64,000 nt of DNA, taken from the NCBI GenBank assembly GCA_001687465.1, contig LVLI01000217.1:62001-126000 (forward strand). The letters run 5' to 3'. The translations under genes and the position numbers were made by a program. The notes beneath the pieces were generated by a model that worked only from the letters and a program-made list of their open reading frames with translations, made no database searches and had not been told where the DNA came from. This stretch comes from Halocafeteria seosinensis (Eukaryota; Sar; Bigyra; Bicosoecida). Below, in pieces: positions 33,796 to 46,820 of this stretch (position 1 is its first letter; the number at the start of each line of letters is the position of its first letter).

Positions 33796-35138
33796 CTATC
33801 GTTCCGGGGTAATGTGCACCCTTCGGACGCTGCTGCTTCTAAAATCTATTGTTCTTGTACTCTTGTTTGTAATATCTTCCTCCGGTTTCCAGCCAACGAG
33901 ATTGCGGCTAGACTTTTGGACACTGTCTCTTCTAGGAGTCCAAGCCCCTGAGTTTTGCAACGTGCTGCCACCGGGAGGCCGACCTCGGGAGATTGTTCTT
34001 ACCGATATGTTTGCCCAGTGGGAGTGTTTGTTACTTTTGAATGTGGCTGTGTGATGACGTGCCCCGGTTATGGTATGATGTAATCCTCTAGTCGTCCTTC
34101 TACTCTTCTCTACCACGGGATGGATTAGCCGCAGATCTTCCACGTGAAAAGCGCTAGTGACAAAGAGAGTCAAGAGAAGCAGCATTTCTTGGGATAAGAT
34201 ACGAAAGAGTATGGATATATCGTCACGGATTTCCACGTTTTCCAGCATTACAAAGACCAAGTAGGGCACCGTTGTGAGCGTAACGGAGAGAATTATTTTC
34301 ATGGTCCTTCTGTAAAAGCTGTCGATTCCTGATAGCGCATCCGTATCTTCAAAATACTTTGCTTCCATCAGTAGCAAAATTGATTTGCCAAGTCGATAAG
34401 CTATTCGTCCACCGGAAAATATAACGGCCGCCAGAATTCCGACAAAATACAACATCCATGTCCCGGCAAGTACCCATCTGCCGACACGGCCCACTGTGAG
34501 ACCTCCAAGCATTAGGACTACGTAAATAGCGATACAAATGCGCATCGTTCTTATAGAATCAACAACATTGTACACGGTCTTGTGTATAGGAGCGTTATAC
34601 ACCTCGTTCCTGCGGTGGAATTCACGCTGCATCAAGAGGTACTATCGGAGTTTGTTGATTCCAAAGACGTACCAGTACAGTATAACGGTAATCAGTCCAA
34701 ATGCGATCCCTCCAGTTCCTGTACATAACAGCGCTAGCTTTACAATATTGGCTTGGGCTTCATCGAAAATTCCCTTCGATAACAGTTGCACAATCTCGAA
34801 AATTGCCGTGAAGAGCAACGCTGCACTATACTTACAAATTCATACCAGGCAGCATCACTACTAACATCGAACTCAACCTTACCAGTAGCGCTAGCCAGAA
34901 AGTGCTGATGAACTGTAATTTGGATAGGCGTATCCTTTCCCTTGTAAATGCGTTGCAAGCCACACTTCGACCGAAATATCTGAACAAGCAAACATAGTTA
35001 ACGTCAAAAATTAGCAACGTGCCACTCTCTTTGACTGACAGGAAAAGGGCAACTTACATATAGAATGACCGTATACAGCCAGCAGCATATTAGTTGGGCA
35101 AGTAAAAAAATAGAGACCTTTTCAACGGAGGCAGTCAT
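33796..35138 (-). CDS. Multi-pass membrane protein, family unknown
   Basis: Exons 35058-35138, 34836-34979, a third ending at 34773, and a last one running to the TAG at 33796. Hydrophobic helices: one in exon 1 (IFLLAQLICCWLYTVILY), one in exon 3 (GIAFGLITVILYW) and about four in the last exon (CIAIYVVLMLGG, VGILAAVIF, TVPYLVFVML, MLLLLTLFVTSAF), so six or seven spans. The cytoplasmic-type C-terminus is long, basic and Ser/Thr/Arg-rich. The reading frame joining exon 3 to the last exon is open except for one TAG at about 34649. A 42-nt or 60-nt intron with a non-consensus donor (GTCTTT or GTTATA) ending at the ATGCAG before 34634 would restore it. I cannot name the family; the topology would allow a receptor or transporter. 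Confidence 0.55.
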
Positions 35139-35462
35139 GGTATAGCACCAGGATACGTTCGGTCACGTCGCTGCTCCGCTGCTACCGTCAGTGACTTTTG
35201 ACATCGAATTGTGTTCCACCATAGCATATACGAGAATCGTTGCGGGTATGGATGGTGACTCAGATAATGAAGCACAAAACAGGCCTTGTTTGTGGGAACA
35301 CTACACAGTATATACTGCAGAATGGCGACGAGCTTGAAGTTGCAATAACAAATCATTACAAATGATAACGTCCCCGCCGGACTCCCCGGACTCGAGTCTC
35401 AAGCTAAAGTTGATACAGCCAAAAAAAGTCGTTTATGAAACGAAGAGAAAATCGTTGCATTA
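35139..35462. other. Intergenic region, nothing recognised
   Basis: Lies upstream of the membrane-protein gene and downstream of the next leftward gene. No coding or RNA feature was recognised. Confidence 0.5.
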
Positions 35463-36110
35463 TTACTTATTTACATCGTCTCTTCCGCGATAGCGCTTCC
35501 TACCTAAACTATTCTCTGTCCTCGGCGGCATGGCAACGGGTTCCCCTTCTCTACCCCTTTTTCGGGAATAAGACGAACAGGAAGAATCAGCTGCTCCATC
35601 ATGAACTGAATATTGTGCTTCCGTTGAAGCGACTGGAGGTATTGCAGCCGAGCCTTCAGTATCTGCATGACTATGTACTCCGTTTGTGGAGGCATCACCA
35701 CCGCTAGACATGCTCACCGATTCGGGCCTTAACTCTCGCTCTGAAGATTGGTTGGGTACTTGATGACTTGTATTAGCAGGTGCAGCGAAGCAAAAGTGAG
35801 CTTGCTGTTGGGAACGCTGTGTTTGTTGAAGTCGCTGTTGCCTTTCCATGTGAAGTTGCTTGAGTAGCTGGTTCATGGAACCGTACTGTTCACTGAAGCT
35901 TAGACCTCTCTGTCCCTTAGGTCCACCGTTTATACTGCAAGTAGAATTGACATCAGCACTTCTACTACCGATTTCTGGCTCTCCTCCATTGGCTACAGGT
36001 GAAGAGGAAGGCAAGAAACAGCTTCGCTTAAAACTTTCTTGCATCTCTTCATCAGTGTCTATCTCATTTCCTTCCTGTCTTCCCCTCTTTTGCCCCCTGC
36101 AAGAGTGCAT
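35463..36110 (-). CDS. Small Gln/Ser-rich nuclear-type protein, unknown
   Basis: A single frame of 215 residues from ATG at 36110. Basic clusters near the start (QKRGRQEG) and end (SRKRGREGE, GRKRYRGR) look like nuclear localisation signals. The middle contains a Gln-rich helix-like stretch (LLKQLHMERQQRLQQTQ) and Ser-rich disordered parts. The sequence just after the ATG (CTCTTGCAG) also resembles a splice acceptor, so the true start may be an upstream exon in 36111-36330. No family is recognised. Confidence 0.5.
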   Translation of the reverse strand: MHSCRGQKRGRQEGNEIDTDEEMQESFKRSCFLPSSSPVANGGEPEIGSRSADVNSTCSINGGPKGQRGLSFSEQYGSMNQLLKQLHMERQQRLQQTQRSQQQAHFCFAAPANTSHQVPNQSSERELRPESVSMSSGGDASTNGVHSHADTEGSAAIPPVASTEAQYSVHDGAADSSCSSYSRKRGREGEPVAMPPRTENSLGRKRYRGRDDVNK

Positions 36111-36748
36111 CAAGAATCTCAGGAGAGTTTAGCAATAATTACCCAAGAAATACGAGCAATGAAGTCTGGAGTTCCAACATACGCAAATCCACCCGGGCCA
36201 TCGGGACCATCGCCCATTCTCAAGGCCTTACGAACGTGTATTCTTCTCCCTATGACAGGCCAAGAGACAATTTTAGGTATCCTTCAACTCGATGCTAGTT
36301 ATCATGGGACAAACTCTCTGATATAGCCATATTTACGTCGTATCTGCGAGAAGTTTTTTAAATTGCTTTCAAGGAAGTCAACCCTGTTATACTGAGTATT
36401 TTTCTCCTGTCTCTGTCCAATTCCACCAAGAGATGACACCATCCATTTCAAATTTCCTTTAAACAATTATATAATATCATGTACTTCTCTGTGTATGTTT
36501 ATAGCCTCGCTGGGAACAGACCTTTTCCAACTTCAACTTCGAACGTGCAACGTGGGGCCTGGGTAGAACAACAACTTGCCAACAAGGCCTCATTGAAAGG
36601 TAAAGCATGTAGGAAATGTTATGGATCCATTCGCCTCTCTAGTGTAGTTGGTGGGTCAAGTGGTGGGAAAAGTGGATGAGCATGTATATATCCATTCATG
36701 ATCGAGGTTGAACTTCATTACAACCACTGTTGACAACACCAGGTTCTG
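36111..36748. other. Divergent intergenic region
   Basis: Lies between two head-to-head genes. Short open frames on the plus strand could be 5' exons of the gene at 36749, but no splice pattern stands out. Nothing else is seen. Confidence 0.4.
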
Positions 36749-37939
36749 ATGCCCAAAGAGGACGAAACGCAAGAACAACATCAGGCAAGCACGAACGCGA
36801 GAGAGGAGACTAGATATGAGACATACGAGGAGCTCTTCTCCACGGACTACGCAGGTCTGGAGAAGAGACTTATTCAAGAAGGTAGACGCCGCCGTCAAGA
36901 TTACGTGATGAATTGCTTGAAAGCGAGTTATGCTTGGATTAATTCTAGTTTCACCAGGAGAGTATTCAGCATGTGCTGGGAAATGCCTAGTACGGTTGGC
37001 GATGGACGAGAACCGATCATCCTGGCGACTGAGTACTACTCTGACACACCATCCAAGTCCACTGCGCGCGCTCACAAATCTCCAGACCCCTCAATGGTCC
37101 TTATCTGGAACAGTATACTGCTTTGTTTATTGAACATCGCCAAGAATCTTCAGTTACATCTTCCTAACAGGATACAAATCGAAGATGCCCGAAGTCTTGG
37201 GTACATAGAGGATGGCGAAGCAACAAGACTGACTATACAGGGCTTTCCCCAGCATGTAACCAGTATACCTGATCGGCCTGTGGCTACTTCTCACAGACGG
37301 TCCGCAACAGAATCGGGTGGTGGTATGAATTACGGTGTATCTCGAGAATCGCCCTTGTCTACAAGCAGTCCGCGTAAGACTCCAAGCTTTCCAGAGGAGT
37401 CTGAACGGCCAGCCTCCTCCCAAACTGTGAGAGACCGCTCACAAAGCAAAGACGGCGAGTCGCCTGCTACAATTCCTGCTCAATCGAATCGTACACGGAG
37501 TCTCGAAAGAGCATACGAAGTGCTGCATGAGTTGCGGCGTCATTCCATTTCTGCGGAGTCGCAACTCAAGTGGTCCGGCGTTTCTACGGGTGGACGACAG
37601 GGCACCAATTTCGAAGGTAGTAGCTCGGCAGAGAGTGATGTTAAAGATTCCCAGAGACTAAATGGAGGAAGTGTCGGAGAAAGTAGTGGAAACTTGGAAG
37701 AGTCGTACTTTTTTGCTCCGGAGCACCACGAAGAATATCAGTTGTGGTTTGAATGTGTACCAAATTCTTCAAAAGAGTTTGCTCGAGTGATGTATCTATT
37801 GGACATGAATGCATTCACTATTCTATCGGAAACAGGTCTGTTAAGGGAAACTGCACTGAGTGACAGCCGTCTGCATTGGAACCAACCGTCTTCCGACGGC
37901 GCATTCTTCCAGCATCTGCTGAAACTGAGCTCTCATTGA
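36749..37939 (+). CDS. Possible Atg14/UVRAG (Vps38)-like PI3-kinase complex subunit
   Basis: One open frame of 396 residues; upstream exons are possible because CACCAG just before the ATG resembles an acceptor. A basic helix ending in GRRRRQDYVMNCLKASY is followed by a hydrophobic helix and a strand (WNSILLCLLNIAKNLQLHLP). After a long Ser-rich disordered stretch, the C-terminus has FARVMYLLDMNAFTILSETG. That order (RRR-helix, a helix leading to a LxLP segment, a late helix reaching a bound neighbour) resembles Atg14/UVRAG/Vps38 proteins, which pair with Beclin 1 in Vps34 complexes for autophagy or endosomal sorting. The match is weak and made by eye; it could be an unrelated protein. Confidence 0.4.
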   Translation: MPKEDETQEQHQASTNAREETRYETYEELFSTDYAGLEKRLIQEGRRRRQDYVMNCLKASYAWINSSFTRRVFSMCWEMPSTVGDGREPIILATEYYSDTPSKSTARAHKSPDPSMVLIWNSILLCLLNIAKNLQLHLPNRIQIEDARSLGYIEDGEATRLTIQGFPQHVTSIPDRPVATSHRRSATESGGGMNYGVSRESPLSTSSPRKTPSFPEESERPASSQTVRDRSQSKDGESPATIPAQSNRTRSLERAYEVLHELRRHSISAESQLKWSGVSTGGRQGTNFEGSSSAESDVKDSQRLNGGSVGESSGNLEESYFFAPEHHEEYQLWFECVPNSSKEFARVMYLLDMNAFTILSETGLLRETALSDSRLHWNQPSSDGAFFQHLLKLSSH

Positions 37940-38435
37940 ACGAAGTCAGTATCGCAAATAATTTCATGCCGTTCATTCAGTCCTTATGCTAGCCGTTAAT
38001 GTTGTAGAAAAAGTCGTTGTGTGATCTGGGTATTACAGTGCAATACGCACTTCCACTGCAGCAACGTCTACTGAATTGGCCGTGCCGGCCCAGGGTGGAA
38101 GTCCTAACCACAGTTGCTTAGCAATAGCAATAACACACACAAACATTCTTTCTCCCACCTCAGCACTGCCAACCTGAGTAACCGTGGGCAGTTAATTCTA
38201 ATAGAATTTCCTATCACTAATAAGTTGTAGTTTGTTAAGGTAGGCCGCGGGTTCCGCACCCGGTTGGAGCCTCAACTTGGAGGAAGCTCCGAAATTCTAG
38301 AACGAGTAACGTTACGAGTTGTATATTGGTTTGTTGGGTCCGAACAGCCACGCGTAACAAGATCTACAATTTTCCCTCTCCTTGCTTATCATTCACCAAT
38401 CAAGGTCTCTCGCGCTTGCACGGTACTAAAGAATC
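37940..38435. other. Intergenic region upstream of HPPD
   Basis: No gene recognised. It should hold the HPPD promoter and 5' UTR. A short inverted repeat (CGGGT-TCCGC-ACCCG, about 38248-38266) was seen; it does not fit a tRNA arm. Confidence 0.5.
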
Positions 38436-39993
<1,558 letters not shown>

Positions 39994-40042
39994 GGCTTTT
40001 AGTCGGTAGTAAGTGGACTTCAATATACATCTGGGTTCCTTT

Positions 40043-43000
40043 TCAAACCAGGCGTGTAGTATGATGTGGTAGACTCTCGCGCGACTGTTTGAAGTACTTT
40101 GCAAATGCCTCATTACACCATTCCTGTGATACCAACACCCGACACCCAGAGAATGAGAGTATGAAGTCCCCGTGTTGATAAGAAGAGTGGTACGGGTTAT
40201 TATGACCATCTCTGAACATCTTCGCCAGCAGTAGCGTGTAACTGTTAATGGCTACTTGCGGCACGAAAACAGTATGAGTCCTAATGTCCACACCATAAGG
40301 ACCCATAACCATCGCATGCAACAATTCTGCTTGCTCCCAGAGCGAGTGGTGGATGTATGGAGAATTAGTCTTTTTATTGGCAAACAGCAGATCTCCCCCG
40401 GACCACATTCTGAGGAAGTTGCGCGACCACTCACTGTTCCGGATAGCAAAAATGCCTGTATTTAACATGAATGCGTCTTCGGAAACAACGAAATCTGGAA
40501 CGACGTCAAATTCAGCAGTTTTAACTGCATTGACAATAAAGGTCGAAATACTGATATTGAGGTTCATGAAAAAAGAGTCACAGTCCATCCATACAACCCA
40601 GTCGTGATCCTTCAGGTGCTTGGCCACTAGTGACACTTTACCCCATGCAGGAGGTCTCTGGTAAACTGGAGACTTCGTGTGAAGGTAGCAGCTAACGTTC
40701 TGTGCTTCACAGTAATCTAGTTTATTACTGAAACTGTACGCCGTCAGCGGGGAAGATGCAGCGTCATACTGGCAAAGAGTGACAAGTCCAATGTCGAGGA
40801 AAGATCTGGCCGCTTCCGATGCCGGAGTGTCTTCCTTCCCCTCACTTATCCGCTTTGGCAACTTATAGCTAGACGGATTACAAGCGTACTCATCGGATGG
40901 ACACTTGAAATGTAATGGGACAGGTCCTGGTCCTGAAACCAGCCCTGAAAGGCGAGGGGTATCCTGCTCAGGTCCATGAAGTACTTGCGTAACTAGTCTT
41001 TCATACCTACTGAACAACTTCCAGCTATTGCTTATGTTCGCAACTCGAGACTCGGTTTCGTGGTCCAGTAGTTTAACTCGTTCCAAATGATGCATACCAA
41101 CGTTGACAGACCTTCTTCTTTCCGCTTCCAGGAGATGACCCATCCACTTCATTAAAACCAAGGCTGAAATCTTAGGAACCTTGACATCGACAGTGAGCGA
41201 ACTCCAAGAAAGCGCCAGCTGAACCATAGTAGCACCAGCTCGCGCATCGGAGTCCAAATAGTATAACATTGATGCCGCGTACAACACCCTTATTTGAATC
41301 GCACTTGACGGATACATCTTCGAGACGCTGGCATCCGCGAGATTTGGGTAGCAGATTCGTTCCTCTGGGGACAATTGGTGGCATGGCACATGGGTTCTGG
41401 AGGCAGCATATAGTGGTGGAGATAAACCTGCCCAGCGGAAGAGATGAGAGTTTGCTTGTTTGAAGTGACCGTCACGGGCGAACCCAATAGCCTTTTCTAT
41501 TAGGCCCCTGAACTGATTTAGAAGACTGTTGCGCATCTGAAGAAGGAGTGAGCTGCTGAAGCTAACATTCATTTGGGGAAACACCAGTTTGGCGACAGAA
41601 GCGTCTGGAACTTCTCCCCGGTTGCACCACTGAATAAGTTTTGCCATTTGTCCTTTATCGATAGGTGCTACCCCGTTCTGCATCAGGGAGTTGTTTAGAA
41701 GTTCCTGCTGGTACTCAGGTGGCAATAAGGTCCAGGCCTGAGCACTGTAATTAGATATGAGTCGCAGCTCTTGTAGAGCACTCCTTTCCACTGCTTCAGT
41801 ATCCACCGGTTGGACACCTTTTCTTGTTCCCAATATTACTGAGGAAAATGCGGCCATCGGGTCCCGGTTTTGCTGTTCGCCCCTGGAACGCAGTACCTTC
41901 GAGAACCTCTCTGCCATATTCTCAAAGAGAGTATCAACATGTTCATGTAACGTGCGAAAATAATGTTGAAATGTTTGATACGCTGTCTGACGTAATCGTT
42001 CTTCCTGAGATGTGGGAATCGTGCTCAAATACTGCACCAATGAATCCAATCCACTGCTGCTGGTGTCATTCCATGAAATGGAAAAAGAGTCCCAAGACAG
42101 GAAGTCATGAAAAGGTTTAGCAGAATGCCCTGAATAATTGATCGAAGCGATAAGTAGCTCGTTCATCCTCTTTGGTCATTCAGATATTCACCTACCTAGC
42201 ATCACAGGGATGCTCCCCGCCGCCATTATTTCTAACACACGATAGCTATGAGTCCCTTCTCCAGGTACCACGAGAGAATATCTTGATCCCAATAATAGAT
42301 CTTCGTACGAGTACTGCTCGCATAACCAGAAATAAAATGATGCGATCGTGCAACATACACAAAAAATTGCCGGTGAAACACGTACCCTCGACCCCAGTTC
42401 CTTCGCTTCGTCGCAACTACTGCCTCTCATGGTCACAAGCTGTTCCTTTCTTCCACTTGCACAATTGATTGAAACCTGTACCCTTAGATATTGACCAATA
42501 AAGACATTGGGATCATAAACTGTTGGCGACGTCCTACCTGCTCGCATGTTGCTATCATCACTACGCCATCGTACTGGTTCAATGGGGGGAGCAGGTTGCG
42601 TACATACGAAGGATGGCTTTCACCTACAGCATACCGCATTCCTCTAAATGCAAGGAGTAGCTTTCTTTCTGAGGATAGAACGTCGCTCTCTGTTAAGTTA
42701 TCAAACTTATGAAGATGAGCAAACATCGGATATCGGCAACGGTAGAAACTAAGAGGAATAGCCACGTCAAAGTTGTCCCGGAAGCTCGTTAGTCCCGGAA
42801 CTTTTTTCGTTGCGTCGGAACCTCGGAACATCGTCTTATCGAACTCCGGTCCGTAGCTCGATACGGCTAGAACTGCATATCCGATGTTGACGCCTATTTC
42901 ATGGTCCCCGAAATTGAACAGCAGATGATTCTTCCCATTGTTCCAGTAAGGCAACTTCCACAGTCTCATTGGCACTGTACACACCGTTCTCTTACTTAAT

Positions 43001-43961
43001 TGCCATTCAAAAAACCTTGAAACGGATTCTGACTTACGTTCTTCGTCTGCTATGCTATGCTGATTAGCAATGGAGAGAGTGTCTACGGATGGTATGAGTA
43101 AGCATGCTTCCGTCCTGTTCATCGTTCTCTTTGGGTGTTTGTAGAGCAACTTAAAAAGTTCATAGGTCTCGTGCAGCAGATATTGTGTCTCGTCATCAAG
43201 AGGATACAAGTAGAAGCGAAACGTTCGGCTATTGGCACACCACGGTTGTTCTTGTGCCGGAGTCATACACGGCTCTCTACCAAACTGACATTTATACCTA
43301 TCATCGACGTGCATAGCTACAGATGTGGAGTGCAAAGGACCGGGCCCCTGAGGAATGCAGTACCCAAACCCTTCATCTTTGCCAAGTGTCCAGAGGGAAA
43401 GCTGCAAAATGCAAGAAGCGAGTGTGGTCCAATATTCTTCCCAAGCACTTACGCAGCACCTACCGAAATCTTTGCAAACTTGAACCCGGTGAAGGAAATT
43501 GCTTTGCCTACTACCACTGAGTAGCACCTTCCGGTTTCCTGCATGGACAGCAAGACTAGATATTTAACTGTAAGCCTTAGCCTTATTGAGGTCACTCACT
43601 GCGTTCTGCTGGTTCGAAGTTGCACACAGACACAGCGAATCCGTTGAATAGTTGCCTGGAGACTTCCTCTCGGCCATGATCGTCACCTGACAATCGTGCA
43701 ATTTTTCTGTGCACAGCGCATCAGATCTTGGATAGAGAACTCGTATTTCATAGGGTGTCGGCTGTTGAAATGGCCGTCTGCCGGGGGATGATGGCAATCC
43801 AAAAAGCGGGTTAGTTTCTAAACATTGGAACTCTGGACAAGCGCTTACCTTTCCGTCACCTCCTCCTGTGAAAGAACATCTGAGTTCTCGTCTGCAGCGA
43901 CCTCCTGAACAATCAGGAAACGTACGAGCAAGCTGATGAAGAACCAGCATTGGGGGTTCAT
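40043..43961 (-). CDS. Bifunctional glycosyltransferase: exostosin (GT47) fused to GT34
   Basis: Seven exons (43849-43961, 43600-43777, 43464-43538, 42538-43401, 42386-42475, 42196-42313, 40043-42129), with introns of 61-72 nt, give 1,174 residues. The start codes a hydrophobic signal peptide or anchor (WFFISLLVRFLIV). A Cys-containing beta-rich region follows (about 45-160). Next is an exostosin domain (about 165-540; FYLYPLD, LPYWNNGKNHLLFN, SYEDLLLGSRYSLV, AAGSIPVMLG, LSWDSFSI), a helical linker, and a GT34 domain (about 915-1165) with the DxD-type WMDCDSFFM and HGDFILSFSGC. GT47 exostosins and GT34 enzymes build cell-wall or matrix glycans in the Golgi from nucleotide sugars. The order GT47 then GT34 in one chain is unusual. 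The stop is 49 bp from that of HPPD. Confidence 0.8.
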
Positions 43962-44406
43962 TGCGATGGATTTCCAACCAACGCCTCTCGCTTGCAATAA
44001 CGTAAACGCTGCAGTCTGCAACCAAATATAACGTAAAGAATTCGGTATTCAGGGAGCCTCTCGTGCATTCGAGAATTCGAGGAATCTGCCTAAGTGCGTT
44101 CCTCACTCCTGGGTATAGCCGGAACCACCAAAAGATTGCCCATCACAGAGTCTTGGCCCGCTCCCAGTAAAACTATTAACACAGGTTTCCCTACTCTAGG
44201 ATGGGGCTCCTCGTGCTACCTAACAACACTTGTAGCCCCGTTGCCAGAGTTGCCAGAGGCAACGAACCAAGTGCCATAAATGATTGTCTCATTGCTCTCG
44301 GCTTCACAAACAGCATTTTTCGACAGGAGTTGAGTTAGACTCCATCGGATGGAAATGATGGGAACTGTGATGTCCCAAAACATTAAAGTGGTGGGTGGTG
44401 GATAGG
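43962..44406. promoter_or_regulatory. Shared region between divergent glycosyltransferase genes
   Basis: Only 445 bp separate the two start codons, so this interval probably carries both promoters. No specific elements were recognised. The limits follow from the chosen starts, both supported by hydrophobic N-termini or first ATG. Confidence 0.45.
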
Positions 44407-45783
44407 ATGAAGAGAATACGCAATGCCATAGGAGGCCGTGGAAGCGCATTTGTAGGAGAAGGAAACGAGGATACCGAGGAAGTATCTAATCGAGCAAAGA
44501 GTGGAGGAGCTGATGAGGGTTCCAGTTCCAAAAAACCCTGTTACAAACAGGGCCTGGTGCAGCGACAATCAACTGCTAAACTGTTGAGTTATTTCTTTCC
44601 GGGGCGAGCCTCTAAGTCGCTCCTCTGGAGAGTCTTCATTGCTCTCGTGGCCCTGGCCGTATCTGTCGGGGTAATTGCGCACTTGGTATCCTACGACGTG
44701 TCGGTCGCCATAGCATCCATGGTGCGAAGTCCCAACTGCAATAAAGAGCCATCTGGTTGGACTCCGCCGGTGGAGTATAAAGTGATGCCTCATCCTTCCG
44801 AAGCCAGATACGACAATTCCCGAGGGTCACCCAGGCTCCGTGGAGAGACTGTTGAGAAGTAAGGACATAGCGCTCATGTCTTTGTGAGCTTTAAGGTATG
44901 TTGTGAGACAATGACGATGCAGTGAGCTACCAATTGGCATGTCCATCGAAGGGGTACCGAACGCCTTCCATGCCGACTCAATGGAGGTGGACCAGGTACG
45001 TCATACCACACGGGCTGAGAGAGTCGAGCATACCACTGCCTGAAAACGGTAACCATCAGGTAGCATCCGAGGAAATCGGCATTTATCGAGTATATTCGAG
45101 AAACGAGATTTATTCGCCAACACTAGGACAAAGGAATCTTGAATGCTATGCTGATACGCATGGCTACACTCTTGCCGATGGCAACCAGTTTATCGATGCC
45201 ACGAAGCCTCTAGCGTGGACGAAAATCATTGCGGCTCAGCACCTCCTCCCACAGTTTAAATGGATTTTCTACATAGATGCTGACGCCCTCATCGTAGAAC
45301 CTTCCAGAAAGCTTGAGCGACTCTTGGACAAACGCTACGACCTCATTATAACCGCAGACCAGGAAGGAGTAAACAGGTACAATTGCACAGTATACTTGTG
45401 ACGATTGCACGCCTCTCTATATCTTCTTCTTCTGTTCCCGCAGCGGAGCCTTCTTCTTGCAAAATACTGCTTGGAGTAGAGAATTTCTCCAGCGCTTAAT
45501 GAAGCAAGACCATTTGATATCCGCGGTTTCAGCACCTTTCTTGTACGAGCAGAGGGCGTTCCATTACCTGTTGCAGGTTGACAGATCGGTTCGGCAGCAT
45601 ATGAAGATACTTCCTTCGTGTTTCTTCAACAGCCGTCTCGAAGTGCCTTTCTGGCATCCCGATTTGTACATACCGGGTCATTTTGTGATTCATATGGCAG
45701 GGAAGCACAAACGGGAAAAAGCTGCCCTCATGTTACCCTTTCGAGAGAAGGCACTTCAGTTGTGCCCCTATAAACATTATTAA
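44407..45783 (+). CDS. GT34-like glycosyltransferase, type II membrane protein
   Basis: Four exons (44407-44858, 44923-44995, 45060-45376, 45444-45783) give 393 residues. A basic/Ser-rich cytosolic tail of about 70 residues precedes one signal-anchor helix (about 75-95; VFIALVALAVSVGVIAHLV), then a stem and a catalytic domain. GT34 hallmarks are visible: AWTKIIAAQHLLP before the DxD-type motif FYIDADALIVEP (Asp251/Asp253), NSGAFFLQNTAWSREFL across the last splice junction, and a terminal GHFVIHMAGK corresponding to the family's GD.V.H.AG motif. Likely a Golgi galactosyl-, mannosyl- or xylosyltransferase; the donor and acceptor cannot be read from sequence. It shares a 445-bp upstream region with the GT47-GT34 fusion gene. 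Confidence 0.75.
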
Positions 45784-45831
45784 TACAATGCTTGCCTAGT
45801 TGCATGCCCAGAAAAAATGTGTTTCTGTCGT

Positions 45832-46820
45832 TCATTTTTTCTCTTTCCTCCTCTTTTTAGATTTCTTCACGCTGGCATCCGATGACTCCTCCTCGGCTAC
45901 CCTTTTCTTCTTCTTTTCTTTCTTCTTTCCCTTTGCGGTAGCTTCGGATGCTGAAGCATCAGGCTTGTCGTCACGTTCGTCTTCTTGATTTCCCAAGAAT
46001 TCCCCTTCAGCAGACACAGCAAACCCGTTCTCTAGGGATGTGCCGTCTGGTTGAGCATTATCATGGTGGACAATGCCAAGTATAGCAGACAGGTCACGCT
46101 TGGAGTAGTTTGAAACTCTTTTGTTGTGCAGGAAGCGTCTATAGCTGCAAAATAAACGAGACATATACAAACGAAAATCGAAAGACTCGCAAGAAACAGA
46201 AAACGTACTGAAGTCCCTTCGTTGTGTAAGTTTGCTCCGAAGTGCTTTCAGCGGTACTGGTAGTCGTCGTGGATGCGGTGTAGCTCTTCTCCTCTCTGCT
46301 GCCCTCATCTGATTTACTCTTCTTCTTTTCTGCAAGCTTCAAATAGTGAGAAAATAGTACTAAGTCCCCGTGACTTTCGTTTACAGTCTCTCATTCCACA
46401 CGTACTCTTTTTCCCGCTGCTCTTCTTCCGCTCTGATGCAGAGACGTTCTTGTATTGGGCGCTCAAACTCGTCAGTAACGAGTTGAACGCATGAAAACCC
46501 CGCGCCAATGTGTTGTCGCCCGTAGCATCATTTTCGGCGCCTAGGCCTTCTCTGCTAGTCTTTTTTTCGATCTTCACATGCGTTTTCATCCCATGTTCGT
46601 GTTTTCCGAGGCCCTTCCCTTCGCTCCACCCCATTTTCTGGAGCATTTTGTAGCCGAATTTGGTTTTATCTGCACGCTCAAAGTAATGGCGTCTCACGTA
46701 AGCATGGTCTAGAGTGCATACATGGTCTTAAACGAGGCACGTACCTTTGGCCCAGGCCTTATTCTGGGTATCCTCCAACGCCACCGCAGCACCATCATGC
46801 CGGGGTTGAGGTGACTCCAT
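45832..46820 (-). CDS. PinX1/Pxr1-like G-patch protein
   Basis: Four exons (46745-46820, 46406-46669, 46209-46329, 45832-46144) give 257 residues. The N-terminus reads NKAWAKDKTKFGYKMLQKMG and continues WSEGKGLGKHEHG, which is the diagnostic PinX1 start and G-patch. A later RFLHNKRVSNYSKRDLSAIL segment matches the conserved helix found after the G-patch in PinX1/Pxr1. The tail is Lys-rich (KKKEKKKKR, KKSKKRRKEKK), as in nucleolar proteins. Members stimulate the DEAH helicase Prp43 in ribosome biogenesis, and PinX1 also binds telomerase in animals. The N-terminal match runs through the first splice junction, supporting the model. The stop lies 48 bp from that of the convergent GT34 gene. Confidence 0.85.

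Noticed and set aside
34649-34651. TAG as a recoded sense codon
   Set aside because: TAG ends both the Rpn9 frame and the INO80/FHA frame at points expected from family alignment or intergenic context, so it works as a stop here.
38248-38266. tRNA-like arm upstream of HPPD
   Set aside because: The stem-loop lacks the TTCxANN loop, and no acceptor or anticodon arms fit around it. No tRNA, rRNA or CRISPR array was found in the window.
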